The notes below the pieces were generated by a model, which was not told where the DNA came from, did no database searches, and saw only the letters and a list, made by a program, of their open reading frames with translations. The position numbers and the translations under genes are program-made. From Affinibrenneria salicis (GTDB lineage Bacteria; Pseudomonadota; Gammaproteobacteria; Enterobacterales; Enterobacteriaceae), in contig NZ_VYKJ01000006.1 of NCBI RefSeq assembly GCF_008710095.1, positions 62,001 to 126,000 of the forward strand: a stretch of DNA of 64,000 nucleotides, in the 5' to 3' direction. Positions 42,467 through 55,432 of the stretch are shown here, in pieces; position 1 is the stretch's first letter; the number at the start of each line of letters is the position of its first letter.

Positions 42467-43663
42467 TTATCGCGCTTGCGCGATACGCTGAAAACCCGCC
42501 TCCAGATCTTCGAGCAGATCGTCCACATCTTCCAGACCAATATGCAGGCGCACCAGGGTGCCGGTAAAGTCAACGCCGCTGGCCGGACGCAGTGCAGCCA
42601 GCTCTTCCGGCTGGTTGGCCAGAATCAGCGATTCAAAGCCGCCCCAGGAGTAGGCCATACTGAAATGGGCGAAATTATCCAGGTAGTGGGCCAGTTGGGG
42701 TCTGGTCAATTTTTCTTTCAGGACGAAGGAGAACAGGCCGCTGCAGCCGCTGAAGTCGCGTTGCCAGAACGCATGGCCTTTGCACTCCGGCAGCGCCGGA
42801 TGGTTGACCCGTTCGACTTCCGGCCGGGCGGACAGCCAGCGCGCGATGCGAATACTGCTTTCCTGATGCTGTTTGAGCCGGACGCCCAGCGTACGCAGAC
42901 CGCGGCTGGCCATGTAGGCGGTATCGGCATCGGCCATTTGGCCCATCAGATAGGAGTGCTCGCGCAGCTGGTCCCAGCAGCGCTGATTGGCGACCGCGCT
43001 GCCCATCATGCCGTCGGAGTGGCCGATAATATATTTGGTGATGGACTGAATAGAAATGTCGATATCGAACGCCAGCGCCTTAAACAGGACGCCCGCCGCC
43101 CAGGTATTATCGATCATGATGACGATTTCCGGGTTAACGCGCCGCACCGCCTGCACAATCGCCGGGATATCGTGTACTTCCATCGTGATGGAGCCGGGCG
43201 ACTCGAGAAACACGACCTTAGTGTTAGGCTGAATAAGCGAAGCGATATCCGCGCCGGCCAACGGGTTGAACCAACGGGTTGCCACGCCCATCTTTTTCAG
43301 CACGTGCTGACAGAAGCCCTGAGTCGGCTCATAGGCGTTTTCCGTCACCAGAATATGGTCGCCGGCGGAGACAAACGACAGTATCGCATTGGCGATAGCC
43401 GCAGTGCCGCAAGGGTAAAGCGCGCAGCCCGCGCCGCCTTCCAGTTCGGTCATCGCATCCTGGAACGCGAAGTGGGTCAGCGTGCCGCGGCGGCCATAAA
43501 ATAGCGCGCCTTTCGCCCGATCGATCGTCGCCCGCTTTTTCTCTTCGACGCTGTCGAATACCAGGGAAGAGGCTCGCTGGATCACCGGGTTGACCGAACC
43601 CTGGGTGTATCGTTTTTTCCGTCCCGCGCTGACATAAGCCGTCGCCGTTTTTTTTGCTGTCAT
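42467..43663 (-). CDS. metC: MetC, cystathionine beta-lyase
   Basis: PLP enzyme that cleaves cystathionine to homocysteine in methionine synthesis. The ATG at 43663 gives 398 residues (395 in E. coli); a GTG four codons upstream is also possible. Lys210 in [14 protein letters not shown] binds [48 protein letters not shown] and [15 protein letters not shown] are conserved. Divergent from exbB, as in E. coli. I found no MetJ box (AGACGTCT repeats) upstream. Confidence 0.94.
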   Translation of the reverse strand: MTAKKTATAYVSAGRKKRYTQGSVNPVIQRASSLVFDSVEEKKRATIDRAKGALFYGRRGTLTHFAFQDAMTELEGGAGCALYPCGTAAIANAILSFVSAGDHILVTENAYEPTQGFCQHVLKKMGVATRWFNPLAGADIASLIQPNTKVVFLESPGSITMEVHDIPAIVQAVRRVNPEIVIMIDNTWAAGVLFKALAFDIDISIQSITKYIIGHSDGMMGSAVANQRCWDQLREHSYLMGQMADADTAYMASRGLRTLGVRLKQHQESSIRIARWLSARPEVERVNHPALPECKGHAFWQRDFSGCSGLFSFVLKEKLTRPQLAHYLDNFAHFSMAYSWGGFESLILANQPEELAALRPASGVDFTGTLVRLHIGLEDVDDLLEDLEAGFQRIAQAR

Positions 43664-43986
43664 ACCCTGTCTCACCTTACTCTTTATCTTCGGACCGTCG
43701 CCGACCCGCTTTATGCTCTGAATACCGTGGGTTATACGGTACCACGATGTGCCGCGGCTGGGGATGGCTTTTGCGCAGGCGAATATAAAGCCGCGCGGCG
43801 ATTTTTTAACCTGAACGCGGGGGTGATTGTGTGATCTGGCGCAATTATGCCCTTAACTATGATCGATGACATGGTGGCGGCGTTATTTGTCAGGGTAGGG
43901 TAGCGAATATGCCCGCCGGTCCGGGCCGGTATAGGGCCAGAGCACGGCGGAGCGAGCGGATTGCGGTTTATTATTAGTGAACAAAT

Positions 43987-44029
43987 AATAATGATAACCA
44001 CTATCAATTCGCTCAGGGTTTGATATTAT
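43987..44029 (+). promoter_or_regulatory. Fur box and candidate promoter of exbBD
   Basis: The 19-mer AATAATGATAACCACTATC (43987-44005) matches the Fur consensus at 16 positions. A TATTAT -10 candidate lies at 44024-44029 with a weak -35 (CTATCA) 17 bp upstream, overlapping the Fur box. Iron repression of exbBD is expected. Confidence 0.75.
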
Positions 44030-44041
44030 TTCAGGCTGATT

Positions 44042-44240
44042 TATGCCCAATCTATTTCAGGGGGCGGTAAGACGGCCACGGCGGGAATTGCGCGCGTCTA
44101 GAGGTCGAGCTGGCCGGGGCGATGACGCCGGCGGGAGCAGCCTGAACGCTGCCTGGCGTGGCCCCGCGGGGGCAGCTCGGGGAAGGGCGGAGCATGTCGA
44201 CAGGTCAGCGCGCCGGCAACCTGAAAGATGACGGGGATAT
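44042..44240. repeat. palindromic repeat R6 in the exbB leader
   Basis: About 199 bp. The left end is TATGCCCaatctaTTTCAGG. The right end GCAACCTGAAAGATGACGGGGATAT is its imperfect complement, and 14 nt of it (GCAACCTGAAAGAT) are identical to 2986-2999 upstream of lsrA. It fills the space between the Fur-box promoter and the exbB start, so it would be transcribed as a long 5' leader. Confidence 0.6.
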
Positions 44241-44275
44241 GCATCAATAGTGTTCATTTATGGTGGAGGCACAGC

Positions 44276-45334
44276 GTGAGAGCGGCTGTCAATAAACGTA
44301 TTCAGCAGGTATCGCCTGCCTGGTTTAAACATGTGGGTGGCTTGCGCCCGTTATTTATCAGTCCGCTGGCTGCGCTGGTGCTGGTAACCGGACTCAGCAC
44401 CGCCGCCGTTGCCGCACCCGCATCGGTGCCGCCGGCGAGTGCAGGCGCCGGCGAGCCGGCTGTGCAGACGGCGCCGGCCGCACCCGTCGGACAACAACCC
44501 GCCGCGCCGGGTGAGCCCGCGCCGACGCCTCTCGCCGCCGGACCGGAGCAGGCGGGCGCGCCGCTTTCTCCGCTCACCCTGCCGCAGAGCGCGGGTCCGC
44601 AGGCGAAAGATTTGATGCGCGTCGATCTCTCCGTCTGGGGCATGTATCAGCACGCGGATGTGGTGGTCAAAACGGTAATGATCGGCCTGCTGCTGGCTTC
44701 CGTGGTGACATGGGCTCTGTTCTTCAGCAAGAGCGTCAATCTGCTGAGCGCCAGACGCCGTTTGCGCCGTGAATATCAGGAGCTGGAGCAGGTTAAAAAC
44801 CTGGATGAGGCCGCGGATACGGCGGCGACGTTTAAAGGCAACAGCGTCAGCGCTCGCCTGCTGCAGGATGCACGCGACGAGCTTGAACTCTCTTCCCGCT
44901 CCGACGACAACAACGGCATTAAAGAACGTACGGCCTTCCGCCTTGAGCGTCGCGTGGCGGCGACCGGGCGTAAAATGAGCAACGGCAACGGCTATCTGGC
45001 CACTATCGGCGCGGTGGCGCCGTTTGTCGGGTTGTTCGGCACCGTCTGGGGCATCATGAACAGCTTTATCGGCATCGCGCAGACGCAAACGACCAATCTG
45101 GCCGTGGTGGCGCCGGGTATCGCCGAAGCGCTGCTGGCGACCGCGATTGGCCTGGTGGCGGCGATTCCCGCAGTGGTGATCTATAACCTGTTCGCCCGCC
45201 AGATCGCCGGTTATAAAGCGATCGTCAGCGATGTCGCCGCGCAGATTCTGTTGCTGCAGAGCCGCGACCTCGACGTGGCGGCCAGTGAAGAAAACAGAAG
45301 TACGTCTGGCGCGCAAAAACTGCGGGTGGGATAA
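44276..45334 (+). CDS. exbB: ExbB, TonB-system proton channel subunit with long N-terminal extension
   Basis: Inner-membrane proton-channel subunit that, with ExbD, energises TonB. The GTG at 44276 with GGAGG 7 nt upstream gives 352 residues, about 108 longer than the E. coli protein. The extra N-terminus has a hydrophobic signal-like stretch (LAALVLVTGLSTAAVA) and an Ala/Pro-rich segment before the usual first membrane helix (KTVMIGLLLASVVTWALFF). The MotA/TolQ/ExbB core is intact: GLFGTVWGIMNSFIGIA and APGIAEALLATAIGLVAAIP. Followed by exbD after 3 bp. Confidence 0.92.
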   Translation: MRAAVNKRIQQVSPAWFKHVGGLRPLFISPLAALVLVTGLSTAAVAAPASVPPASAGAGEPAVQTAPAAPVGQQPAAPGEPAPTPLAAGPEQAGAPLSPLTLPQSAGPQAKDLMRVDLSVWGMYQHADVVVKTVMIGLLLASVVTWALFFSKSVNLLSARRRLRREYQELEQVKNLDEAADTAATFKGNSVSARLLQDARDELELSSRSDDNNGIKERTAFRLERRVAATGRKMSNGNGYLATIGAVAPFVGLFGTVWGIMNSFIGIAQTQTTNLAVVAPGIAEALLATAIGLVAAIPAVVIYNLFARQIAGYKAIVSDVAAQILLLQSRDLDVAASEENRSTSGAQKLRVG

Positions 45335-45337
45335 GCT

Positions 45338-45763
<426 letters not shown>

Positions 45764-45777
45764 CCGCCGCGCGTCTC

Positions 45778-45805
45778 ATCCTGACTCACGCCCGTGAGTC
45801 AGGAT
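45778..45805. terminator. bidirectional hairpin at the exbD/scrR junction
   Basis: Perfect 13-nt arms (ATCCTGACTCACG with its complement) separated by 2 nt overlap the scrR stop codon (45786-45788). Placed between convergent exbD and scrR, it probably terminates both transcripts. There is no marked U-tract. Confidence 0.55.
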
Positions 45806-46805
45806 GGCGCCAGTGAATATAGGTGGGCAGATACAGCTTATCCTGCGCCAGTGTGCGCTCTTCAATCAATGTGGTAATCATCTCAAAACTACTGCGCGCC
45901 AGCCCTTCGCTGTCCTGGGCGACGGTGTCGATTTTCAGCGGCAGGCAATCAAACAGGTAGTGATCGTCGAAGCTGCACAGCCGTAGATCGCTGTTCATCA
46001 GGTTGTGCTGGCTCAGGTAGCGCAGTACCCCTTCCAGCAGGCCGCAGGCGGCGGTAAACAGCGCTTTGGGCGGCCGGCCAAGACGCGCGCACAGCTGGGC
46101 GAACATTTCATAGCCCGCGCTGTAGTGATAATTGCCGTGGATGATCCAGTCCGGGCGGCACTCGATGCCGGCTCGCTCCAGACCCAGCTGGAAACCCGCC
46201 AGCCGGTCGCGCGTCGGAGAGATGCGCGCCTGGCCGCCGATGAAATAAAATTCATCGCCGTGCTGACGCGCCACCTTTTCCACCAGCGTGGCGGTGGATT
46301 CGATCGATTCGGTCACCACCAGCGGCAGCGGGGAGTCGCCGATAATGCGGTCGAACTGCACCACCGGCAATTGCTGGTTAATCTTGCGGTATTCCACATC
46401 GGTCAACATGCTGGACGCTACGATCAGGCCATCGACCTGGCGCTGGATCAGGCTGTTGACCGCCATCATTTCCTGACTGGGGTTTTCATCGGTACAGGCG
46501 ATCAACAATTGGAGCCCGACCTCGCGGCACAGGGTTTCCAGCTCGCGGGAAATCACGGCGAAGCCATAGTTGGTCATTTCCGGCACGACCAGACCCACCG
46601 TGTGGCTACGGGACGAGCGTAGTGAGCGGGCATGAATGCTGGGCTGATATCGCTGTTGCTGGGCCAGCGCGAGGATACGGTCGCGGGTTTCGTCGGACAC
46701 GCGAAACTCTTTGCTGCGACCGTTAAGCACCAGACTGGCGGTGGATTTCGACACGCCAGCCATTTTTGCAATATCAGTAATGGTAATGCGCTTGCTTTGT
46801 TTCAC
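45786..46805 (-). CDS. scrR: ScrR, LacI-family repressor of the sucrose regulon
   Basis: LacI/GalR-type repressor of sucrose genes, 339 residues, relieved by fructose or fructose-1-phosphate in characterised homologues. The N-terminal helix-turn-helix is [20 protein letters not shown] with hinge [20 protein letters not shown]. The sugar-binding core includes [20 protein letters not shown] and the C-terminal [20 protein letters not shown]. It is last in the leftward scrK-Y-A-B-R order, ending at a hairpin shared with exbD. Confidence 0.93.
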   Translation of the reverse strand: MKQSKRITITDIAKMAGVSKSTASLVLNGRSKEFRVSDETRDRILALAQQQRYQPSIHARSLRSSRSHTVGLVVPEMTNYGFAVISRELETLCREVGLQLLIACTDENPSQEMMAVNSLIQRQVDGLIVASSMLTDVEYRKINQQLPVVQFDRIIGDSPLPLVVTESIESTATLVEKVARQHGDEFYFIGGQARISPTRDRLAGFQLGLERAGIECRPDWIIHGNYHYSAGYEMFAQLCARLGRPPKALFTAACGLLEGVLRYLSQHNLMNSDLRLCSFDDHYLFDCLPLKIDTVAQDSEGLARSSFEMITTLIEERTLAQDKLYLPTYIHWRHPDSRA

Positions 46806-46836
46806 CGCGACGTCTGTGTAGTCAGGAAAGGGGACG

Positions 46837-48246
46837 TCATTCTATCACGCATGCGTCTAACAACCAGTGCCGCAGCATGAGTTGTCCGACGCCGCTCAGG
46901 ACGGCGACCGGCTCGCCGGACGGGAAGTAGCGCGAGGACATGACCGCCTGGCCGTCATTGATGAAGACCTCAATGCTGGAGCTGTCGCACAAGATTTGCA
47001 ACTGCTGCAGCGCGCCGCGCCAGTAGCGATGCTCCGCCTCGCCGGTGCGCAGGTTACGGCGGCTGAGCGTCAGCCGTTCGCCGTCCCAGTCCAGCGTCAG
47101 CGCATCGGCGAACGTGATATTGAACGCACCCTGCGGCGCAATTTGCAGCTCGGCGCTGCCGACGGCCAGGCGCGGCGCATCCGCGGCCGCTCCCCGCCAC
47201 TCGCTGGCGTTCTGCCGCAACTGCTGCAGTTCGCGCGCCGGGCGCTGATACAGCAGGCCGTCCTGCAGCGACAGTTCGCGCGGGCAGGTCATGGTATGAA
47301 TCCAGCCGTTGGCGACGGTCGGCTGCAGCAGTTCATCCTGATCCGGAATACCCATCCAGCCGTACAGTAAACGCCGGCCGTCTTCGCTCTGCGTAGTCTG
47401 CGGCGCATAGAATTCAAAGCCGAGATCCAGTTCGTTAAAGTCCTGATGCTGATAGCATCCGGTCTGATAATTAAGCGTGCCGAGGAAATAGCCGGCCTGG
47501 AAGGTGTTGAGATAACGTTCTCCCTCGGCAGCCAGTCCCTGCGGACAACAAATGAGGACATCCTTGTCGTCCAGACCAAACAGGTCCGGACATTCCCACA
47601 TATAGCCGAAATCGCCAAGGCCGCCCAAACGCGAGCCGGCGATTTCTCCAACCTGATGCCACTGGCGGAGATCGGCGGAGCGATACAGCAGGACTTTGCC
47701 CTGCTTCTCCAGATCCTGCGCGGCCAGCACCATGTACCAGTTACCGTCGTGACGCCACACTTTCGGGTCACGCACGTGGCCGGTATAGCCTGCCGGCAGC
47801 GTCAGAACCGGGCCGAGTTTTTCATATTCGCCGTCGTCGTTGGCGCGCGCCAGGCACTGATTCGCCGTACGCGAACCGTCGTCGTATTTTACGTTGCCGG
47901 TGTAGATCAGCGTGATGACGCCGTTGTCATCCACCGCCGAACCAGAGTAGCAGCCATGCGTTTCATAGCTTTCGGCCGGTACCAGCGCGACGGGCTCATG
48001 CCGCCAGTGCAGCAGATCGGCGGAACTCCAGTGCCCCCAGAACTTCGCTCCGTGGGCACAGGCGAACGGATTCCACTGATAGAACAGATGGTAACGCCCC
48101 TGATGATGAATAAAACCGTTAGGATCGTTCATCAACCCGACGTTGGGCGCCAGGTGCCAGTGAGGACGATAGTCGTCTTTTGCGGCACGATTCTGGCCTG
48201 ACATCAGGGCGTGTGCCATACGTTTTAATAAGTGGATTTCCGTCAT
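46837..48246 (-). CDS. scrB: ScrB, sucrose-6-phosphate hydrolase (GH32)
   Basis: Cytoplasmic glycoside hydrolase family 32 enzyme splitting sucrose-6-phosphate to glucose-6-phosphate and fructose. The nucleophile Asp41 lies in [38 protein letters not shown] contains the transition-state Asp, and [13 protein letters not shown] the acid/base Glu. A C-terminal beta-sandwich ends near [13 protein letters not shown]. 469 residues, normal size. Six bp after scrA, 31 bp before scrR. Confidence 0.95.
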   Translation of the reverse strand: MTEIHLLKRMAHALMSGQNRAAKDDYRPHWHLAPNVGLMNDPNGFIHHQGRYHLFYQWNPFACAHGAKFWGHWSSADLLHWRHEPVALVPAESYETHGCYSGSAVDDNGVITLIYTGNVKYDDGSRTANQCLARANDDGEYEKLGPVLTLPAGYTGHVRDPKVWRHDGNWYMVLAAQDLEKQGKVLLYRSADLRQWHQVGEIAGSRLGGLGDFGYMWECPDLFGLDDKDVLICCPQGLAAEGERYLNTFQAGYFLGTLNYQTGCYQHQDFNELDLGFEFYAPQTTQSEDGRRLLYGWMGIPDQDELLQPTVANGWIHTMTCPRELSLQDGLLYQRPARELQQLRQNASEWRGAAADAPRLAVGSAELQIAPQGAFNITFADALTLDWDGERLTLSRRNLRTGEAEHRYWRGALQQLQILCDSSSIEVFINDGQAVMSSRYFPSGEPVAVLSGVGQLMLRHWLLDACVIE

Positions 48247-48252
48247 AATGGT

Positions 48253-49623
48253 TTATTCACCGTCCGTTTTATATTTCAGCAGGAAGGAGATAATAAAGGC
48301 GCCGAAAAAGGCGATTACCATACCGATAATATAGTTAAGCAGCGTACCTTGCACGGCGATAGCCATACCGGGAACGCCGGTCAGCCCAACGGCCGTCATC
48401 GCGACATGGTTGGCAACCACCCAGGCGCCGCCCAGCGCGCCGCCGATCAGCGCCGCGATAAACGGTTTCATAAAGCGCAGGTTAATCCCGAAGATCGCCG
48501 CTTCCGTGATGCCCAGCAGGCAGGAGAAGGAAGAAGGAATAACGATCGATTTCAGCTTAACATCGCGGGTTTTGAAGTAGACCGCCAGGCAAGCGCCGCC
48601 CTGAGCAATGTTGGCCATCGCCCAGATCGGCAGCAGGAAGTTAACGCCGATGTTGGGGTTGCCCAGCAGGCCCGCCTCAATAGCGTGGAAGCTGTGATGG
48701 ATACCGGTGATGACGATTACGGAGTAAAGACCGCCGAACAGCAGACCCGCCAGCCAGCCGGCGTGGGTGATCAGCGTGCTCAGAACTAAAGAGATGCCGT
48801 CGCCGAGGAAACGTCCCGCCGGGCCGATGAACAGCAGAGCGACAAAGCCGGAGATAATAACCGTCAGGAACGGCGTCAGGATCAGGTCCAGCGAATTGGG
48901 AACGACTTTACGCAGATTCTTTTCCAGCAGGCTCATGAACCAGACGGCCAGCAATACCGGGAACACGGTGCCCTGATAGCCAATCATCGCCACATTCATG
49001 CCAAAGAAATCCATGGTCTGGAAACCGCCGGCGACGCCCCAGGCATTGGTTAACGCCGGGTGAGTCAGGATGCCGCCGAGCGTGGCGCCGAGATAGGGAT
49101 TACCGCCGAATTCACGCGCGGAGGTAAAGCCGATCAGGATAGGCAGAATAATAAACGCGGCGGAGCTGAACATATCCAGCATGATGAACAGCGCGCTGCC
49201 GGCATCGACCCAGCCGTAGGTTTTGACCATGCCCAGCAGGCCCATCAGCAAACCTGACGCCACGATAGCGGGAATAATCGGCACGAAAATATTGGAGAGC
49301 AGACGCGCCAGTCGCTGCAGCGGATTCAGCTTTTTGGCCGCGATATTGGCCGCTTCCGATTTGCTGGATTCGTTGATGCCTGCCGCGCGGATAAAGGCGG
49401 CATGCACTTTATTAACCAACCCGGTGCCGAAAATAATCTGCACCTGGCCGGCGTTATTAAAGCAGCCTTTCACGCCGTCCAGTTTTTCGATAGCGGCCTT
49501 GTCGGCCAGGCTATCGTCGGTTAGCACCAGTCGCAGACGGGTAGCGCAGTGTGCCGCGCTGGCGATATTTTCCTTTCCTCCCAGAAGGGGAAGTAACGCG
49601 TTTGCTGTGGCGTTAATGTCCAT
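48253..49623 (-). CDS. scrA: ScrA, sucrose-specific PTS enzyme IIBC
   Basis: Inner-membrane permease that imports and phosphorylates sucrose. The N-terminal IIB domain has the phosphocysteine at Cys26 in ASAAHCATRLRLVL. The IIC domain follows, with GLLMGLLGMVKTYG, FGGNPYLGATLGGILTHPAL and GIHHSFHAIEAGLLGN. There is no fused IIA domain, so it must use EIIA-glucose (Crr), as in known enteric ScrA. 456 residues. The 269-bp gap to scrY is unusual for this operon and holds repeat R5. Confidence 0.95.
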   Translation of the reverse strand: MDINATANALLPLLGGKENIASAAHCATRLRLVLTDDSLADKAAIEKLDGVKGCFNNAGQVQIIFGTGLVNKVHAAFIRAAGINESSKSEAANIAAKKLNPLQRLARLLSNIFVPIIPAIVASGLLMGLLGMVKTYGWVDAGSALFIMLDMFSSAAFIILPILIGFTSAREFGGNPYLGATLGGILTHPALTNAWGVAGGFQTMDFFGMNVAMIGYQGTVFPVLLAVWFMSLLEKNLRKVVPNSLDLILTPFLTVIISGFVALLFIGPAGRFLGDGISLVLSTLITHAGWLAGLLFGGLYSVIVITGIHHSFHAIEAGLLGNPNIGVNFLLPIWAMANIAQGGACLAVYFKTRDVKLKSIVIPSSFSCLLGITEAAIFGINLRFMKPFIAALIGGALGGAWVVANHVAMTAVGLTGVPGMAIAVQGTLLNYIIGMVIAFFGAFIISFLLKYKTDGE

Positions 49624-49656
49624 GGTATTCCTCTATGTGATAAATCAGGTACGCAC

Positions 49657-49844
49657 ATATCCTTTTCATCTTTCAGGCTACAGGCGTGTTGGTTGCCAGA
49701 TGATCGACCCGGTCCATCCATGGACTTTGCCCCTGCGGTTGCGCAGTCGCCGCAAGCCGCGTTTCCGCGGCCGGCGGGTTCGACCGGCGTCCGGGGGATT
49801 CGATCAGTTGCCGCCTGCCTGCAGCCTGAAGACTGTCAGATATC
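49657..49844. repeat. palindromic repeat R5 within the scr operon
   Basis: 188 bp between scrY and scrA. The left end is ATATCCTTTTCATCTTTCAG GCTACAGG and the right end CTGCAGCCTGAAGACTGTCAGATATC. The GC-rich interior is non-coding. It splits a pair of genes that are normally co-transcribed, so it will be part of the scrYAB mRNA as a long hairpin. Confidence 0.68.
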
Positions 49845-49892
49845 GCTGTGCCGGACACCCGCAGCGGGCGCCGGCGCAGCACATGCTCAAAA

Positions 49893-51515
<1,623 letters not shown>

Positions 51516-51539
51516 GGCGAGGTTAAGGGTGAATGCCAT

Positions 51540-51565
51540 GGGTTAGCAAGCTATTTTGCTAACCC
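51540..51565. promoter_or_regulatory. perfect inverted repeat between scrK and scrY
   Basis: GGGTTAGCAA and TTGCTAACCC form 10-bp perfect arms with a 6-bp spacer. It is either a second ScrR operator or the scrK terminator/processing hairpin; no T-run follows on the minus strand. Confidence 0.5.
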
Positions 51566-51613
51566 GATTCAGTATCTGTGATCCTGTTTGCAAAACAGGC
51601 GGTTATCGGGCTA

Positions 51614-52567
51614 TTACTGGCGAACGGTATCGCCAGAAGACACCGGACCCGCGCTCTGCAATTGACGCGCAAAGGGCAGCGCCGTCATGGCGCCTTTGGC
51701 CGTGGTGGCCAGCGCGCCGCAGTGTTGAGCCTGATCGATAATCGCCGACCAGCTGGTATGCTGGGCCAGATCGTCATAGCGGGACAGACCGGCCAGCAGA
51801 CCGGCCACGAAGGCGTCGCCGGCGCCTGTGGTGTCCACCGGCGAGACGCGGATGGACGGGAAGTGTTGTAGCTGACGGCGGTCGTGCAGCCAGACGCCTT
51901 CCGCGCCCAGAGTGACCAGCAGCAGTTTGACCGGATAACGCTGCATAAACAGCTCAATCCCTTCTTCCGGCGTATCCGTCGCGGTGAGGAACGACAGCTC
52001 TTCGCGCGACAGTTTTACAACATCGGCCTGCATCAGCGCCTGGTCGAGACACTCTCTCAACTGCTGCGGGCTGTCCCACAGATCTTCGCGGATATTGGGA
52101 TCGAAACTGACCCAACCATGAGCCGCTTTAATCTGTTGCATCGCCAGCAGCGCGGTGCTGCGCGACGGTTCCTGGGACAGCGCGATAGAGCACAGATGCA
52201 GCCATTCGCCGCGGCTAAAGGTCGGAAGGTCTTCCGGCTGCAGGAACAAATCGGCGCTGGGTTTAACCATAAAGGTAAAGGTACGTTCACCTTCGTCGTC
52301 CAGGCTAACCAGTACGGTCGAGGTCCGGTGTTGCTTATCGGCAACCATGTGTTCAACATTCACCTGCTCAAGGCGCAGGACGTCCTGCAGAAAATTGCCG
52401 AAATCATCGGTGCCTACGCGACCGATAAATCCGCTGTTTCCGCCCAGACGGGCGACGCCGACCGCCACATTCGCGGGTGCGCCGCCTGGACATTTGAGAT
52501 AACACATTGAACCTTCAGGGATAAGGTCAACAACCGCATCGCCCATAACCCAAACACGATTTGCCAT
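51614..52567 (-). CDS. scrK: ScrK, fructokinase (PfkB family)
   Basis: Cytoplasmic ribokinase-family enzyme phosphorylating the fructose released by ScrB to fructose-6-phosphate. 317 residues. CPGGAPANVAVGVARLGG is the sugar-binding N-terminal motif; DTTGAGDAFVAGLLAGL (about 245-261) is the PfkB signature with catalytic base Asp251. It heads the scr gene set and has its own operator-containing promoter region at about 52568-52640. Confidence 0.94.
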   Translation of the reverse strand: MANRVWVMGDAVVDLIPEGSMCYLKCPGGAPANVAVGVARLGGNSGFIGRVGTDDFGNFLQDVLRLEQVNVEHMVADKQHRTSTVLVSLDDEGERTFTFMVKPSADLFLQPEDLPTFSRGEWLHLCSIALSQEPSRSTALLAMQQIKAAHGWVSFDPNIREDLWDSPQQLRECLDQALMQADVVKLSREELSFLTATDTPEEGIELFMQRYPVKLLLVTLGAEGVWLHDRRQLQHFPSIRVSPVDTTGAGDAFVAGLLAGLSRYDDLAQHTSWSAIIDQAQHCGALATTAKGAMTALPFARQLQSAGPVSSGDTVRQ

Positions 52568-52602
52568 AACCGACTCTTAATTTCAGATGGAGTGAAAAGA
52601 TC

Positions 52603-52631
52603 CTGCTAAAATAGAAGAAACGGTTTAGCAG
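52603..52631 (-). promoter_or_regulatory. putative ScrR operator upstream of scrK
   Basis: CTGCTAAA (52603-52610) and TTTAGCAG (52624-52631) form perfect 8-bp arms with a 13-bp spacer. The right half contains ACGGTTTAGC, matching the scrY-proximal GCTAAACCG site in reverse orientation. Confidence 0.55.
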
Positions 52632-53053
52632 TGCAACCCATTCGCTTAATATGTCTGCGTTATGCCGCAAAAAAAGTCCTCCGTTGTAGTCATTACGCCA
52701 TTTTTATGTCTTGCCCGGCCCCCCCGTCTTCTCCATTGCGAACGCGCAAAAGTAATCCAAACGTGATTTTTTGTTTAGCCAGTGACGATAGGAGATTTAT
52801 CGCCGGCGAGCAGCGTATTGTTATACTTTTTGGCGCGGCTGCAGCCGAATATATCGGCGGCCGGCGGTAAAAAGGACGACGAGAAAGATGGGCGGACGGC
52901 GGCGAGAGATGCGCTGTTTGCGCCGTGTAATAACGATGCCGCCGCGCATGGGGCGCGCCAATAATACGGTGCCGGGCGACTCACCGCTGCGTGAGTCGTC
53001 CTTCGCTTCAGCCGGGGCGGCTTCGGCGGCCTGCGCGATGTTTCGTATCCCCC
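52632..53053. other. 422-bp stretch between scrK operator and HPP gene
   Basis: No gene is supported; short frames here lack homology and ribosome-binding sites. One hairpin at 52974-53001 (11-bp stem around GACTCAC/GTGAGTC with a 6-nt loop) lies about 50 bp beyond the stop of the leftward HPP gene and may terminate it. Confidence 0.5.
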
Positions 53054-53554
53054 TCACCACCAGTAGCGCGGATAGCTGCCCCGGCGCTGCAGGTTATTGA
53101 TGCCCCAGGCCAGCAGAACCACTACCAGCGAACCGAGCAGAACCGGCGAAACGAGAAAGCTGACGGATGAGTGCGCGACGATGACGACCAGCGGGTCGGC
53201 GCCGGCCGGAGCGTGCACGCAACGGGCAAGCTGCATGGCGGCTAACGCCAGACCGGTTGCCAGCGCGCAGACCAGCCAGCTATCGCCGAACAGCGCGCCG
53301 GCAAGCAGCCCGACCGCGGTGGCGATCAGGTGACCGCCGATAATGGCGCGCGGCTGCGCCAGCGGCGAGTCCGGCAGGCCGAAAGCCAGCACGCAGCTGG
53401 CGCCGAAGGGCGCCATTAGCCAGGGCGCGCCGGAGATGTGGCTGAGCCAGCCGGTCAGGCCGATTGCCGCCACGGTGCCTAAAAAGGAAAGGGCGATAAA
53501 GCGCGGCGTCGGTGCGGACGGCGCCGCAGACTGAAGATAACGCGATCTGAACAT
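53054..53554 (-). CDS. HPP-family integral membrane protein
   Basis: Small polytopic inner-membrane protein of 166 residues with four or five hydrophobic segments. The HPP-family core is visible in WLMAPFGASCVLAFGLPDSP, LAQPRAIIGGHLIATAVGLL and RCVHAPAGADPLVVIVAH. The ATG at 53554 has AGGAG upstream. Family members have been linked to anion (nitrite) transport in plants and cyanobacteria, but no role can be assigned here. Divergent from a TetR regulator across a perfect 12-bp inverted repeat, which points to regulation by it. Confidence 0.82.
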   Translation of the reverse strand: MFRSRYLQSAAPSAPTPRFIALSFLGTVAAIGLTGWLSHISGAPWLMAPFGASCVLAFGLPDSPLAQPRAIIGGHLIATAVGLLAGALFGDSWLVCALATGLALAAMQLARCVHAPAGADPLVVIVAHSSVSFLVSPVLLGSLVVVLLAWGINNLQRRGSYPRYWW

Positions 53555-53587
53555 AATGGGTGCTCCTGGTGATGGGGGATGTGTGTT

Positions 53588-53629
53588 AGTATACCGATCT
53601 GTTTCCCTGTGTAAACCGATCGGTATACT
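53588..53629. promoter_or_regulatory. TetR-family operator between HPP gene and tetR
   Basis: AGTATACCGATC (53588-53599) and GATCGGTATACT (53618-53629) form a perfect 12-bp inverted repeat with an 18-bp spacer; a smaller palindrome ACCGATCGGT lies at 53615-53624. It overlaps the tetR translation start region and faces the divergent HPP gene, as for an autoregulated operator. Confidence 0.7.
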
Positions 53630-53632
53630 TTG

Positions 53633-55345
<1,713 letters not shown>

Positions 55346-55432
55346 ACGCCCGGCGCCGGGGGCTGGCGCTGGCTGGTTTGGCCGCGCCGCGCTGGTTTCG
55401 CGAGATATCCGCTCGCGCAACTCAAGCGCCTG

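Noticed and set aside
43664..43760. MetJ operator upstream of metC
   Set aside because: No tandem AGACGTCT-like octamers could be found next to the metC start.
51576..51591. CRP site between scrK and scrY (TGTGATCCTGTTTGCA)
   Set aside because: Only one half-site fits the consensus, so it is too weak to list as a feature even though CRP control of scr genes is plausible.
52888..53100. A possible small protein gene of 70 codons upstream of the HPP gene
   Set aside because: It overlaps the end of the HPP gene on the other strand, lacks a ribosome-binding site and shows no conserved sequence.
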